From positions 1-14,886 of the forward strand of contig JBAVAR010000044.1 in assembly GCA_049585815.1 (NCBI GenBank): 14,886 bases of DNA, read 5' to 3'. Position 1 is the first letter of the stretch, and each line of letters begins with the position of its first letter. The DNA is from DATLSM01 sp049585815. Lineage in GTDB: Bacteria; Actinomycetota; Thermoleophilia; Solirubrobacterales; 70-9. A program made the position numbers and the translations under genes. The notes below the pieces were generated by a model. It was not told the DNA's origin and searched no databases. It saw nothing but the letters and a program-made list of their open reading frames with translations. Below, one piece after another: positions 1 to 6,506 of the stretch.

Positions 1-937
1 CCCCATAGCGTGCGCGCAGACCCTCGGCGGCGATCCTTCGCAGCATCCCCTCCGGCTCCTCGTCGCCGGGAATCGGGTAGCGCGGCAGCAGCAGCTTTCC
101 GAGCTCGATATTGAGCGAGCAGCGTTCGGCTATCTCCAGCGTGGTCGGCACCGCCTCGGGCCACTCGGCAAAGGACTCGGCCATCTCCTCATTGCTTTTG
201 AGGAAGAACTCGTTGGTGTCGAAACTGAGCTTTGGCGCCTCCAGGGTGGATTTTGTCTGCACGCAGAGCAGCGCCGCGTGGTTGTCGAAATCCTCGCGGC
301 GGAGGTAGTGAACGTCGGCCGTGCCGACCAGCGGCCGCCCCAGCTCGCGGGCGAAGCTGACGATCCCCTGGTTGGCCTTGTCCTGCTCGGCAATCCCGTT
401 CTTTTGCAGCTCGAAGTAAACCTGCTCGGGTCCGAAAGCCTGGATCAGGTCGTCGAGATGAGCGCGGGCGTCCTCGTGGCGCTCCTCGATCAGCCGGCGA
501 CAGAAGCGCGACTGCAGGCAGCCGGTGAGGACGATCACCCCCTCGGCGTGGGCCGCGAGCAGGTCCATGTCGACATTTGCCTTGCCGCGTGAGAAGCCCT
601 CCAGGAAACCGGCCGAGGTGAGCTTGACCAGGTTGGCGAAACCGGCGTCGCTTTCGGCCAGCAGCGTGAGATGGTTGCGCTCATAGCGAGTCTGCTCCTT
701 GAGCGCATGACGATCATCGACGAGGTAGGCCTCAAGACCCACGAGCGGCTTGATCCCGTGTTTCTGGCAGGCCTTGTAGAGGTCGACCGCGCCATTCATA
801 ACCCCATGGTCGGTGAGGCCAAGGGCCGGCTGGCCGAGCTCTGCCGCGCGCGCCGCCATCGCCTCGACCTTGCAGGCGCCGTCGAGCAGCGAGTACTCGC
901 TGTGGGCGTGCAGGTGGACGGCGGAGGAGGCGCTCAC
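1..937 (-). CDS. dnaE: DNA polymerase III alpha subunit, N-terminal part (PHP domain), cut by window edge
   Basis: This is the replicative DNA polymerase catalytic subunit; 312 complete codons are visible and the gene continues past base 1. The visible part is the PHP domain. It begins VHLHAHSEYSLLDG (about residues 7-20), followed by GLTDHG (40-45), GLEAYL (67-72), RNHLTLLA (87-94), LTGCLQSRFC (137-146) and GTADVHYL (205-212). The residues matching the usual nine PHP metal ligands all seem present: H10, H12, D19, H44, E69, H89, C140, D208 and H210. In DnaE proteins with an intact PHP site this domain can act as a 3'-5' proofreading exonuclease, so proofreading is inferred here. The GTG start at 937 is chosen because the HLH motif lies seven residues in, as in other actinobacterial DnaE1 proteins; no clear Shine-Dalgarno is seen. 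It lies downstream of the cell-wall hydrolase gene on the same strand. The polymerase palm is outside the window, so DnaE1 against DnaE2 rests on the N-terminal motifs only. Confidence 0.95.
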   Translation of the reverse strand, partial: MSASSAVHLHAHSEYSLLDGACKVEAMAARAAELGQPALGLTDHGVMNGAVDLYKACQKHGIKPLVGLEAYLVDDRHALKEQTRYERNHLTLLAESDAGFANLVKLTSAGFLEGFSRGKANVDMDLLAAHAEGVIVLTGCLQSRFCRRLIEERHEDARAHLDDLIQAFGPEQVYFELQKNGIAEQDKANQGIVSFARELGRPLVGTADVHYLRREDFDNHAALLCVQTKSTLEAPKLSFDTNEFFLKSNEEMAESFAEWPEAVPTTLEIAERCSLNIELGKLLLPRYPIPGDEEPEGMLRRIAAEGLRARYG

Positions 938-1018
938 GGGAGGATTGCGATCATGCCAAGCCCGGCAGATGCCACCGGCCCGCCGCGGCGTCAGTTTGCG
1001 CTATGTCCGTGCGTATCC

Positions 1019-1032
1019 GCCGGAAAACCGGC
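1019..1032 (-). terminator. short hairpin just after the hydrolase stop codon, weak terminator candidate
   Basis: A perfect 5-bp stem (GCCGG/CCGGC) with a TTTT loop starts at the base after the hydrolase stop codon. No U-tract follows it on the minus strand, so it is at best a weak or factor-assisted terminator. Nothing else convincing is seen in the roughly 95-base gap before dnaE, where no consensus promoter was found. Confidence 0.25.
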
Positions 1033-2070
1033 TCAGCCGCCGCCGCAGACCCAGGCACCCGGGCCCGAGGCCGCCCAGATCTTGGCCGCGATCGAGTCCT
1101 GTTCGGCCTTGGGCGCTCCCTGAGGGCTGCCCCTGCCGCCATATAGACGCCAGGTCGAGGGGAGAATCTGGTAGGCGCCTCCCGCTCCGCTGGAGGGATT
1201 GACGGCGCTGTAGTTACCGCCCGACTCGCACATCACGATGTAGGAGGGGATCGAGTAGGGGCCTCCGAGCCAACGTTCGACGGTCGATTCAGCGGAGGCC
1301 TGACTCGCCCGTTCAGCCGCCGCCGCCTTGGCTGCCTGGATCTCGCCGACCCAGGTACCGATGTTCGACTTCAGGCTGGAGAGGGAGGCGGCACGGGCGG
1401 CGGCGATCGAATGCAGTCGCGAGGCCGAGGATTCGGCACTCTGGCGAACTGCGGAAATCTGCGAGCGGGCGGCCGCCAGCCGGGCGTCGTAGGCATCAAC
1501 CTGGGCCTTCAGCGCGGCTACCGTGGTCAGGGCGCGGCGGACCGCGTTGCGCACCTGCTCGACCCCTTCGGCGAGGGCGTTGTCAGAGCTCTCGATCTCG
1601 CGCAGGTATTCCGACTGGGTCACCAGTTCCCTGAAGCTAGCGGCCCCGAGGATCACCCCGGCAGTGCTCGGCGAGCCGCTCTCATAGATCGCTACCAGGC
1701 GCTGGGAGAGGTCGTGGCGGGCGCGCTGGAGCTTTGCCTCCTGGACGGCAAGGTGGCGTTGGGAGACCTTCACCCTGGCGGCCAGATCCGCCGCGCGCCG
1801 TTGCCCGTTTGCCAGCAGCCCGCTGAGTTGCTGCTCGCGGGAGCTTGCCGCAGCGGCCTGCTGTTCGGCGGCGGCGAGCTGGCTTTGCTTGGCCTGCAGT
1901 TCGGCGGCCAGTGCGCCGGCCTGACTGCGTGCGGATTCGACCTTGGCCTGCAGGGAACCGGTTGCCGCGGCGGCGCTCGTGGCGAGCAGCAAAAAGCAGA
2001 CGGCGGCCGCGCCCAGTTGGGCTGCCAGCAGTCTCAGGGCCCGCGCCTCCGTCGTCATGCTCCGCGCCAT
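1033..2070 (-). CDS. Secreted peptidoglycan hydrolase: CwlO/PcsB-type coiled coil plus Rpf/transglycosylase-like domain
   Basis: Predicted cell-wall lytic enzyme of 345 residues. A signal peptide is clear: a positive N-terminus (MARSMTTEAR), a hydrophobic stretch to about residue 30, then an Ala-rich TSAAAA cleavage region. Residues about 38-260 form a long Ala/Gln/Glu/Arg coiled coil. Within it, RLVAIYESGS...GVILGAASFRELV (about 124-150) matches the conserved mid-segment of PcsB/CwlO/RipC coiled coils, which are controlled by FtsEX. The C-terminus (about 270-345) is Rpf/lysozyme-like: VMCESGGNY with probable catalytic Glu282, AYQILPSTW, and GAWVC. Cys281 and Cys342 are placed to form the disulfide typical of Rpf domains. 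The reading frame extends to a TTG at 2121, but that TTG is the first base triplet of a consensus -35 box, so ATG 2070 (or ATG 2058) is preferred; neither has a good Shine-Dalgarno. Activity and FtsEX control are inferred from family features. Confidence 0.88.
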   Translation of the reverse strand: MARSMTTEARALRLLAAQLGAAAVCFLLLATSAAAATGSLQAKVESARSQAGALAAELQAKQSQLAAAEQQAAAASSREQQLSGLLANGQRRAADLAARVKVSQRHLAVQEAKLQRARHDLSQRLVAIYESGSPSTAGVILGAASFRELVTQSEYLREIESSDNALAEGVEQVRNAVRRALTTVAALKAQVDAYDARLAAARSQISAVRQSAESSASRLHSIAAARAASLSSLKSNIGTWVGEIQAAKAAAAERASQASAESTVERWLGGPYSIPSYIVMCESGGNYSAVNPSSGAGGAYQILPSTWRLYGGRGSPQGAPKAEQDSIAAKIWAASGPGAWVCGGG

Positions 2071-2093
2071 GAAGCGGGCGAGACTAGCGAACT

Positions 2094-2121
2094 CTGTTAG
2101 CGAATGCTCACAAGTTGTCAA
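2094..2121 (-). promoter_or_regulatory. Probable sigma70-type promoter for the hydrolase gene
   Basis: On the minus strand a perfect -35 TTGACA (2121-2116) is followed after 16 bases by TAACAG (2099-2094), a weak -10. The start of transcription would be near 2087, giving a leader of about 17 bases before ATG 2070. The TTGACA stands out in such GC-rich sequence; the -10 is poor, so the exact spacing is uncertain. Confidence 0.5.
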
Positions 2122-2124
2122 TAA

Positions 2125-2144
2125 TCCGCAAGGAAACTTGCGGA
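2125..2144 (-). terminator. Perfect 8-bp hairpin ending the argG run, or operator next to the hydrolase promoter
   Basis: The arms TCCGCAAG and CTTGCGGA are perfectly complementary around a 4-base loop (TTTC on the minus strand, GAAA on the plus). The hairpin starts 11 bases after the stop of the 50-residue protein gene, and only the weakly U-rich TTATT follows, so it is a modest intrinsic terminator. It also lies 4 bases upstream of the -35 box at 2121, where it could bind a dimeric regulator. The two roles are not exclusive. Confidence 0.45.
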
Positions 2145-2154
2145 CTCCGCGAGC

Positions 2155-2307
2155 CTAACCCTCGGGGACGTTGCGAGTTGCCAGGTAAGCCCCGGCCCCG
2201 ACCGCAACCACGCTGATCGCCACGCCGATGCGGATCTGACGCCGGTAGCGCTGGCGTACGTAGCGGATCGCGAAGCGGATCGCCGCCTTTCCCAGGGTGT
2301 CGAACAT
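2155..2307 (-). CDS. Small single-pass membrane protein, 50 residues, unknown function
   Basis: I do not recognise a family. The protein starts MFDTLGKAAIRFAIRYVRQR and has a strongly basic amphipathic N-terminal third (Arg at 11, 15, 18, 20, 22, 23 and 26). One hydrophobic segment follows at about 27-44 (IGVAISVVAVGAGAYLAT) and a short tail. The charge pattern predicts the N-terminus inside the cell. The start is well supported: the ATG overlaps the argG stop by one base (TGATG) and is preceded by a strong repeated Shine-Dalgarno, AGGAGGAGG, at 2312-2320. A longer reading with an upstream start at 2370 is possible but would overlap argG by 64 bases and ignore this site. It is the last gene of the run before the hairpin at 2125-2144. 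Its position does not show that it works in arginine synthesis. Confidence 0.72.
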   Translation of the reverse strand: MFDTLGKAAIRFAIRYVRQRYRRQIRIGVAISVVAVGAGAYLATRNVPEG

Positions 2308-3587
2308 CAATCCTCCTCCTCTCCCCCGCGCTCTCTGATCCGGTGCGCCATCCGTGATTGCAACGACCACAGCTCGATGAAGCCCGGCGAAGCCATTTGC
2401 GAGAAAAGACCGCCGGATTGGGCAAAGGAGGCGAGGCTCGCGTCATAGACCGCGTTGGGCGAGGAGCGGGTGATGACGCGCACGCTTCCCTTGAACAGCT
2501 TCAGCCCAATCTCGCCGGTGACCTGGGTATTGACCGCCTCCATGTAGGCATCAAGGTCGGCGCGCAGCGGCTCCCACCACAGCCCGGCGTAGACGAGGTA
2601 GCCCCACTTCTGATCGAGCCCCGGCTTGAACTGATTTTGGTGGATCGTGCCGGTGAGCCGCTCCAACTCCTGATGGGCGGTGAGAATGATCGCCGCGGCG
2701 GGCACCTCGTAGATGTCGCGCACCTTGAGACCGACGATCCTGTCCTCGATGTGGTCGACGATACCCACCCCGTGACGAGAGCCGACCTCGGCCGCTCGTT
2801 CGAGCAGCTCGACCAGCTCGAGCCGCTCGCCGTTCAGAGCCACCGGGACGCCGGCCTCAAACCCGACGGTGAGAACCTCGGGATCATCGGGCGCCAGCTC
2901 GGGCCGGGTGACGAGCTGGAAGACGTCGTCCTCGGGGGCGTGGTCGAGATCCTCGATCCAGCGCCCCTCCGAGGAGCGCCCCCAAAGGTTGTCATCGATC
3001 GAGTAGGGGACGAGCTCGGTGCCGCCCTTGACCGGGATCCCGTGCTCGCGGGCATAGGCGATCTCCTCCTCACGCCCCATCTGCCATGAGCGGACGGGTG
3101 CGATCGTTCTCAGCTCCGGCGCCAGGGTTGCGACCGTCGCCTCGATCCGGACCTGGTCGTTGCCCTTGCCGGTGCAGCCGTGGGCGATCGTGTCACATCC
3201 ACTGCGGCGCGCCTGTTCAACCGCGAGCTGGGCGATCAGCGGCCGCCCCAGCGCGGTGAAGAGCGGATAGCCGCCGCCGTAGACGGCATTTGCCTTGATC
3301 GCCGGCAAAACGAACTCATGCGCGAACCGCTGGCGAGCATCGACGAGGTGGTACTCGACCGCTCCCAGCCGCCTCGCCTTGTCCTCGATCGCCTCATAGT
3401 CCTCACCGGGTTGGCCGAGGTTGACCGTGAGGCAGACAACTTCGGCCTCATAGGTGTTCTGGATCCAGCTCAGCATCACGCTTGTGTCGAGGCCGCCGGA
3501 GTAGAGCAGCAGCACCCGGCCGACCGCGGCGGGATCGGCCTCATAGCTGGTCGTGCGGACCTGCTGGGGATTCGGCTCGGCGCTCAC
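2307..3587 (-). CDS. argG: Argininosuccinate synthase
   Basis: Cytoplasmic enzyme joining citrulline and aspartate with ATP to make argininosuccinate, the penultimate step of arginine synthesis. The 426-residue protein carries the PP-loop ATP site LLYSGGLDTSV (about 27-37). It also has the downstream blocks expected of the family: HGCTGKGNDQVR, GGTELVPYSIDDNLWGRSSEG, QKWGYLVYAGLWWEPLR and GSVRVITRSSPNAVYD. It is slightly longer than the usual 400 or so residues, with about 24 residues before the PP-loop strand and an acidic tail ending GGEEED. The GTG at 3587 is the only sensible start after the preceding stop; it has no clear Shine-Dalgarno and sits 61 bases after the Thr-rich protein gene. 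argH, which usually follows argG in actinobacteria, is absent and is replaced by the 50-residue membrane protein gene, whose ATG overlaps the argG stop. Confidence 0.97.
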   Translation of the reverse strand: MSAEPNPQQVRTTSYEADPAAVGRVLLLYSGGLDTSVMLSWIQNTYEAEVVCLTVNLGQPGEDYEAIEDKARRLGAVEYHLVDARQRFAHEFVLPAIKANAVYGGGYPLFTALGRPLIAQLAVEQARRSGCDTIAHGCTGKGNDQVRIEATVATLAPELRTIAPVRSWQMGREEEIAYAREHGIPVKGGTELVPYSIDDNLWGRSSEGRWIEDLDHAPEDDVFQLVTRPELAPDDPEVLTVGFEAGVPVALNGERLELVELLERAAEVGSRHGVGIVDHIEDRIVGLKVRDIYEVPAAAIILTAHQELERLTGTIHQNQFKPGLDQKWGYLVYAGLWWEPLRADLDAYMEAVNTQVTGEIGLKLFKGSVRVITRSSPNAVYDASLASFAQSGGLFSQMASPGFIELWSLQSRMAHRIRERGGEEED

Positions 3588-3648
3588 AGGGCGCGAAGGA
3601 TGGCAGGCGAGGCCCGGCTGAGGGCGGCCGTCGCGCGCTCGAGGCCGC

Positions 3649-4017
3649 CTATGGTGGCGAGACCCCGCCGCTGCCGTTGCCGCCGCCGCCCGAGGTGGTG
3701 GTCGGCGAGGTGGTATTGGTCGAGGTCGTCGAGCCGGTGGTGGTCGGCGAGGTGGTATTGGTCGAGGTCGTGGTCGAGCCGGTGCTCGTCCCGGTGGTTG
3801 TCGAGCCGGTGGTTGTCGGCGGAGTTCTAATTGAAGATTCGGTCGAAACCGCCGTGGTGCTGCCGCTGTTGTTGTTGGCGATCACCACGACCGCGATAAC
3901 CAGGCCGATGATCACAGCGACCAGACCGGCGATCACCAGATGGAGATTGCCATGCGGTCGGCCGCCTTCTGGCTCCCGGCCTTCGGGCCCCATCATCTGA
4001 GTCGGGTCCTCGTGCAT
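3649..4017 (-). CDS. Thr/Ser-rich single-pass membrane protein, unknown function
   Basis: Unrecognised protein of 122 residues. An acidic, Pro/Gly-rich N-terminal stretch (1-24) is followed by one long hydrophobic segment at about 25-47 (LHLVIAGLVAVIIGLVIAVV...). From residue 50 to the end it is a low-complexity tail of Thr, Ser and Gly with almost no charge. A 14-residue unit containing TSTNTTSPTTTGSTT-like sequence is repeated twice, and the tail ends with a Gly-rich stretch. The tail is probably outside the cell and could be a flexible, mucin-like or O-glycosylated wall-spanning stalk; topology and glycosylation are inferred. The start is clear: the ATG directly follows the stop of the upstream gene (TAGATG) and has a GGAGGAG Shine-Dalgarno ending just before it. 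It lies with its upstream neighbour in the position of argF-argR between argD and argG. Confidence 0.75.
   Translation of the reverse strand: MHEDPTQMMGPEGREPEGGRPHGNLHLVIAGLVAVIIGLVIAVVVIANNNSGSTTAVSTESSIRTPPTTTGSTTTGTSTGSTTTSTNTTSPTTTGSTTSTNTTSPTTTSGGGGNGSGGVSPP
3694..3771. repeat. Tandem direct repeat, 36 identical bases at period 42
   Basis: Bases 3694-3729 recur exactly at 3736-3771. The period of 42 bases equals 14 codons, so the repeat lengthens the Thr/Ser-rich tail of the membrane protein without changing the frame. It looks like slippage or unequal recombination within a low-complexity coding region and could vary in copy number between strains. Confidence 0.9.
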
Positions 4018-4473
4018 CTACTCCTCCGGTCCAAGTATCGCGTCGAGGATCCCACTTGCGTCCTCGATCTCGAACCCAGTTCGCAGCCGCGCCGCGATCT
4101 CCTCCCGGCTGGCGCCCGAAACCGCCATCTGGGTAGCGAGAAGGCGAGCTCCGGCCGAGCCGCTGCGGCCGCGCTCGAGTGCAGCGGAGGCCTCTTCCGC
4201 GACGCCCTCGGAGGACTCGACCGGCTTCAGGTGCGGCGCCGACCGGGCCGTTGAGGTGGGCGGGTCAAGCTCATCGGCGACCGCGCGCAGGCGCTCGGCG
4301 ACGATCTTGTCGGCCGCTGCGCGCGCCTGGTCGAGGTAGCGGCGCGCCTGCTCCTCAGCGTCATCGATGACACTCGATGCCGCTTTCTCTGCCGCCTCGA
4401 CGATCACCGCGATTCGCTCCGCCGTGCTGACGGCGAGCGGACGCGGTGAGGAAGGAAGCCGCTTGGGGTTCAT
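4018..4473 (-). CDS. Coiled-coil protein with conserved-looking C-terminal helical domain, unknown function
   Basis: Unrecognised cytoplasmic protein of 151 residues with no signal peptide or membrane segment. Residues about 18-70 form a charged, Ala-rich helix likely to be a coiled coil (AEKAASSVIDDAEEQARRYL...), in the general style of DivIVA or ATP synthase b-type helices. A Pro/Ser linker (about 71-105) joins it to a compact segment (107-148), GARLLATQMAVSGASREEIA and onward to GILDAILG. That segment looks like a small folded helical module. The start ATG overlaps the argD stop in an ATGA junction (4473-4470), with no separate Shine-Dalgarno, so translation is probably coupled to argD. 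The next gene begins at the base after its stop codon. The pair therefore looks like a co-translated unit of a soluble coiled-coil partner and a membrane protein inserted in the arg run. A DivIVA-like role is a guess from composition. Confidence 0.75.
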   Translation of the reverse strand: MNPKRLPSSPRPLAVSTAERIAVIVEAAEKAASSVIDDAEEQARRYLDQARAAADKIVAERLRAVADELDPPTSTARSAPHLKPVESSEGVAEEASAALERGRSGSAGARLLATQMAVSGASREEIAARLRTGFEIEDASGILDAILGPEE

Positions 4474-5660
4474 CGCGCCGCACAGCTTACGAGCGATTCG
4501 CCGATCAGGCCCACCGCGGTGGAGAGCTGGGTCGGTTCGAGCGTCAGCGGCGGCAGCAGTCGGATACTCCCGGCGGCGGGCACGTTGACCACCAGGCCGC
4601 GCTCCAACAGATCAGCGCCGACGGCGTGGGCGTCGATCCCGTCCTCGAGACCGACCCCCACCATCAGACCCCTGCCACGAACCTCGCCGACTCCATCGAG
4701 GGCGAGCAGCCCTTCACTCAAGCTGGTGCCGAGCTCCCGCACCCGGCGAAGGAGGGCCGCATCGTCGATCACCTCTAGCACCGCGAGGGCGGCCGAAGCG
4801 ACCACCGCACCGCCGGCGAAAGTTGAGCCGTGGTCGCCGGCCTCCAGCACCTCGGCGGCCTCGGGTCCGGCCACGCAGGCGCCGATCGGCAGCCCGCCGC
4901 CGAGAGCCTTGGCGCTGGTGAGCAGGTCGGGGCGGACCGGAGTTTGCTGGTATGCCCACAGCGAGCCGGTCCTCCCCATCCCGGTCTGGATCTCGTCGAG
5001 GATCAGCAGCGCCCCCGCCCTTTCGCAGACCTCGCGGGCACAGAGCATGGCCTCCTCGCTGACCGGGTAGACGCCCGCCTCACCTTGGATCGGCTCGATC
5101 ATCACCGCGGCGGTCCTCGCCCCCACCGCCTCACGCAGCGCCGCTGCGTCGTTCAGCGGCACCGAGCGGAAGCCAGGCAGCATCGGCCCCAGCTCCCGGT
5201 TGCGGGCAAGTCCCGGGGTCGCTGCCAGGGCCCCATAGGTGCGACCGTGGAAATCGCCCTCAAAGCTGACGATCTCCGGCTCGGCGATCCCACGCCGGTG
5301 CGCGTGTTTGCGAGCGATCTTGATCGCGCACTCATTCGCCTCCGTGCCGGAGTTGGCGAAAAAGACCCGGCCGCCCAGACTCGACTCGGCGAGGCGCTCG
5401 GCGAGGCGCGCCATCGGCTCGGTGTAGAAGAGGTTGGAGACGTGCATCAGCCGGCCGGCCTGCTCGCGAACCGCCGCGACCACGGCGGGGTGGCAGTGCC
5501 CCACCGAGCAGACCGAGATCCCGGTCATGAAATCGAGGTACTCCCTGCCCTCGGAGTTCCAGAGCAGGGCCCCTTCGCCGCGCACGAACTCAACCGGCGC
5601 CCGGCGGTAGGTCCGCATCAGGTAGCGGTCCTCGAGGGCCTTGACCTCGGCGAAACTCAT
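4470..5660 (-). CDS. argD: Acetylornithine aminotransferase
   Basis: PLP-dependent class III aminotransferase that converts N-acetylglutamate semialdehyde to N-acetylornithine with glutamate as amino donor; it may also serve lysine synthesis as in other bacteria. The 396 residues are of normal length. Visible signatures are the entry region YLDFMTGISVCSVGHCHP, the PLP-phosphate motif FANSGTEANE (about 101-110), FHGRTYGALAATP (138-149) and IEPIQGEAGV (188-197). The PLP pyridine Asp is in LILDEIQTGMGRTG (Asp222), and the Schiff-base lysine is Lys251 in TSAKALGGGLPIG. The ATG overlaps the argB stop by four bases (ATGA), with no independent Shine-Dalgarno, so translation is probably coupled. The next gene also begins through an ATGA overlap. 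Confidence 0.97.
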   Translation of the reverse strand: MSFAEVKALEDRYLMRTYRRAPVEFVRGEGALLWNSEGREYLDFMTGISVCSVGHCHPAVVAAVREQAGRLMHVSNLFYTEPMARLAERLAESSLGGRVFFANSGTEANECAIKIARKHAHRRGIAEPEIVSFEGDFHGRTYGALAATPGLARNRELGPMLPGFRSVPLNDAAALREAVGARTAAVMIEPIQGEAGVYPVSEEAMLCAREVCERAGALLILDEIQTGMGRTGSLWAYQQTPVRPDLLTSAKALGGGLPIGACVAGPEAAEVLEAGDHGSTFAGGAVVASAALAVLEVIDDAALLRRVRELGTSLSEGLLALDGVGEVRGRGLMVGVGLEDGIDAHAVGADLLERGLVVNVPAAGSIRLLPPLTLEPTQLSTAVGLIGESLVSCAAR

Positions 5661-6496
5661 GGGGTGATCATGGTGCCGATTCCGGCATTTGTGAACAGCT
5701 CCAACAGGAGGCTGTGGGGCCTGCGCCCATCGATTATGTGGGCGGACTGAGCGCCGCCGTGGATCGCATCGACGCAGGCCTGGAGCTTGGGTCGCATGCC
5801 ACCCTCAATCGCGGCCAGCCGTCCCTCGACCTCCTCCACCGCGGCACGGGAGATCAGCGACCCGGACTCAGATGGGTCGGCCAACCAACCCTCAACATCG
5901 GTCAGAAACACCGCCTTGTAGGCAGCCAGGGCGGCGGCCACCTTGCCGGCGGCCTCGTCGGCATTGACGTTGTAGGACTGCCCATCGCGGTCGGAGGCCG
6001 ATGATGCGATCACCGGGATGTAGTCGACGGCGATGTGGTTGAGGACGTCGACGTCGACCCGCTCAATCGTGCCGACGAATCCGACCTGCTCGGCGTTTGG
6101 CACCGGGGCCACCTCAAACAGGGAGCCGTCCTCGCCGGAGAGCCCAACCGCTGGCTGCCCGTGTCGGTTGAGCCGCTGCACGATGTCGGAGTTGAGCTTG
6201 CCGAGAAGGACCATCTTCGCCACTTCGACCGTCTCGGCGTCGGAGACCCTCAGACCCTGGTGAAAGCGCACCTCCATACCCAGCCGCTCCATCTGCCGGG
6301 TGATCTCCGGCCCGCCGCCATGGACGATGACCGGGTTGAGGCCGACGTACTTGAGCAGGACCACGTCGGTGGCAAAGGCCTCCCGCAACCCCTCCTCACG
6401 CATCGCCGCGCCCCCGTACTTGATCACCGCGGTTCGGCCGTGGAACTCCCTGATGTAGGGGAGAGCCTCGAGAAGGGTGTCGACGTTGGTGCTCAC
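5657..6496 (-). CDS. argB: Acetylglutamate kinase
   Basis: Phosphorylates N-acetylglutamate, the second step of the arginine pathway. The 279-residue product shows the amino acid kinase blocks AVIKYGGAAM (Lys26), VIVHGGGPEI (57-66), NVNADEAAGKVAAAL and AVFLTDVEG. The N-terminal helix TLLEALPYIREF before the first strand and the end LFTNAGIGTMI match the arginine-sensitive type of the enzyme. Feedback inhibition by arginine is therefore inferred, and this would suit the acetyl-recycling pathway given by ArgJ. The GTG at 6496 is preferred over farther upstream starts because AGGGG lies five bases before it, 10 bases separate it from the argJ stop, and the family N-terminus begins there. An upstream reading to 6577 would add 27 atypical residues overlapping argJ. 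Confidence 0.96.
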   Translation of the reverse strand: MSTNVDTLLEALPYIREFHGRTAVIKYGGAAMREEGLREAFATDVVLLKYVGLNPVIVHGGGPEITRQMERLGMEVRFHQGLRVSDAETVEVAKMVLLGKLNSDIVQRLNRHGQPAVGLSGEDGSLFEVAPVPNAEQVGFVGTIERVDVDVLNHIAVDYIPVIASSASDRDGQSYNVNADEAAGKVAAALAAYKAVFLTDVEGWLADPSESGSLISRAAVEEVEGRLAAIEGGMRPKLQACVDAIHGGAQSAHIIDGRRPHSLLLELFTNAGIGTMITP

Positions 6497-6506
6497 CGCC
6501 ACCCCT

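Noticed and set aside
269..285. Cysteine in dnaE visible near ALLCVQTK considered as evidence of an unusual DnaE
   Set aside because: This is the normal post-PHP segment in the family (HAALLC.QT), so it is not unusual.
1411..2100. A 229-codon plus-strand reading frame opposite the cell-wall hydrolase
   Set aside because: It mirrors the codon bias of the Ala/Gln-rich coiled coil on the other strand and has no recognisable domain or ribosome binding site.
3660..3830. CRISPR-like or mobile-element-like repeat
   Set aside because: There are only two copies with a period of 42 bases and no unique spacers; it is an in-frame low-complexity coding repeat.
4830..5750. A 306-codon plus-strand reading frame opposite argD and the end of argB
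   Set aside because: It is antisense to clear enzymes, has the biased composition of a GC-rich shadow frame, and shows no family motif.
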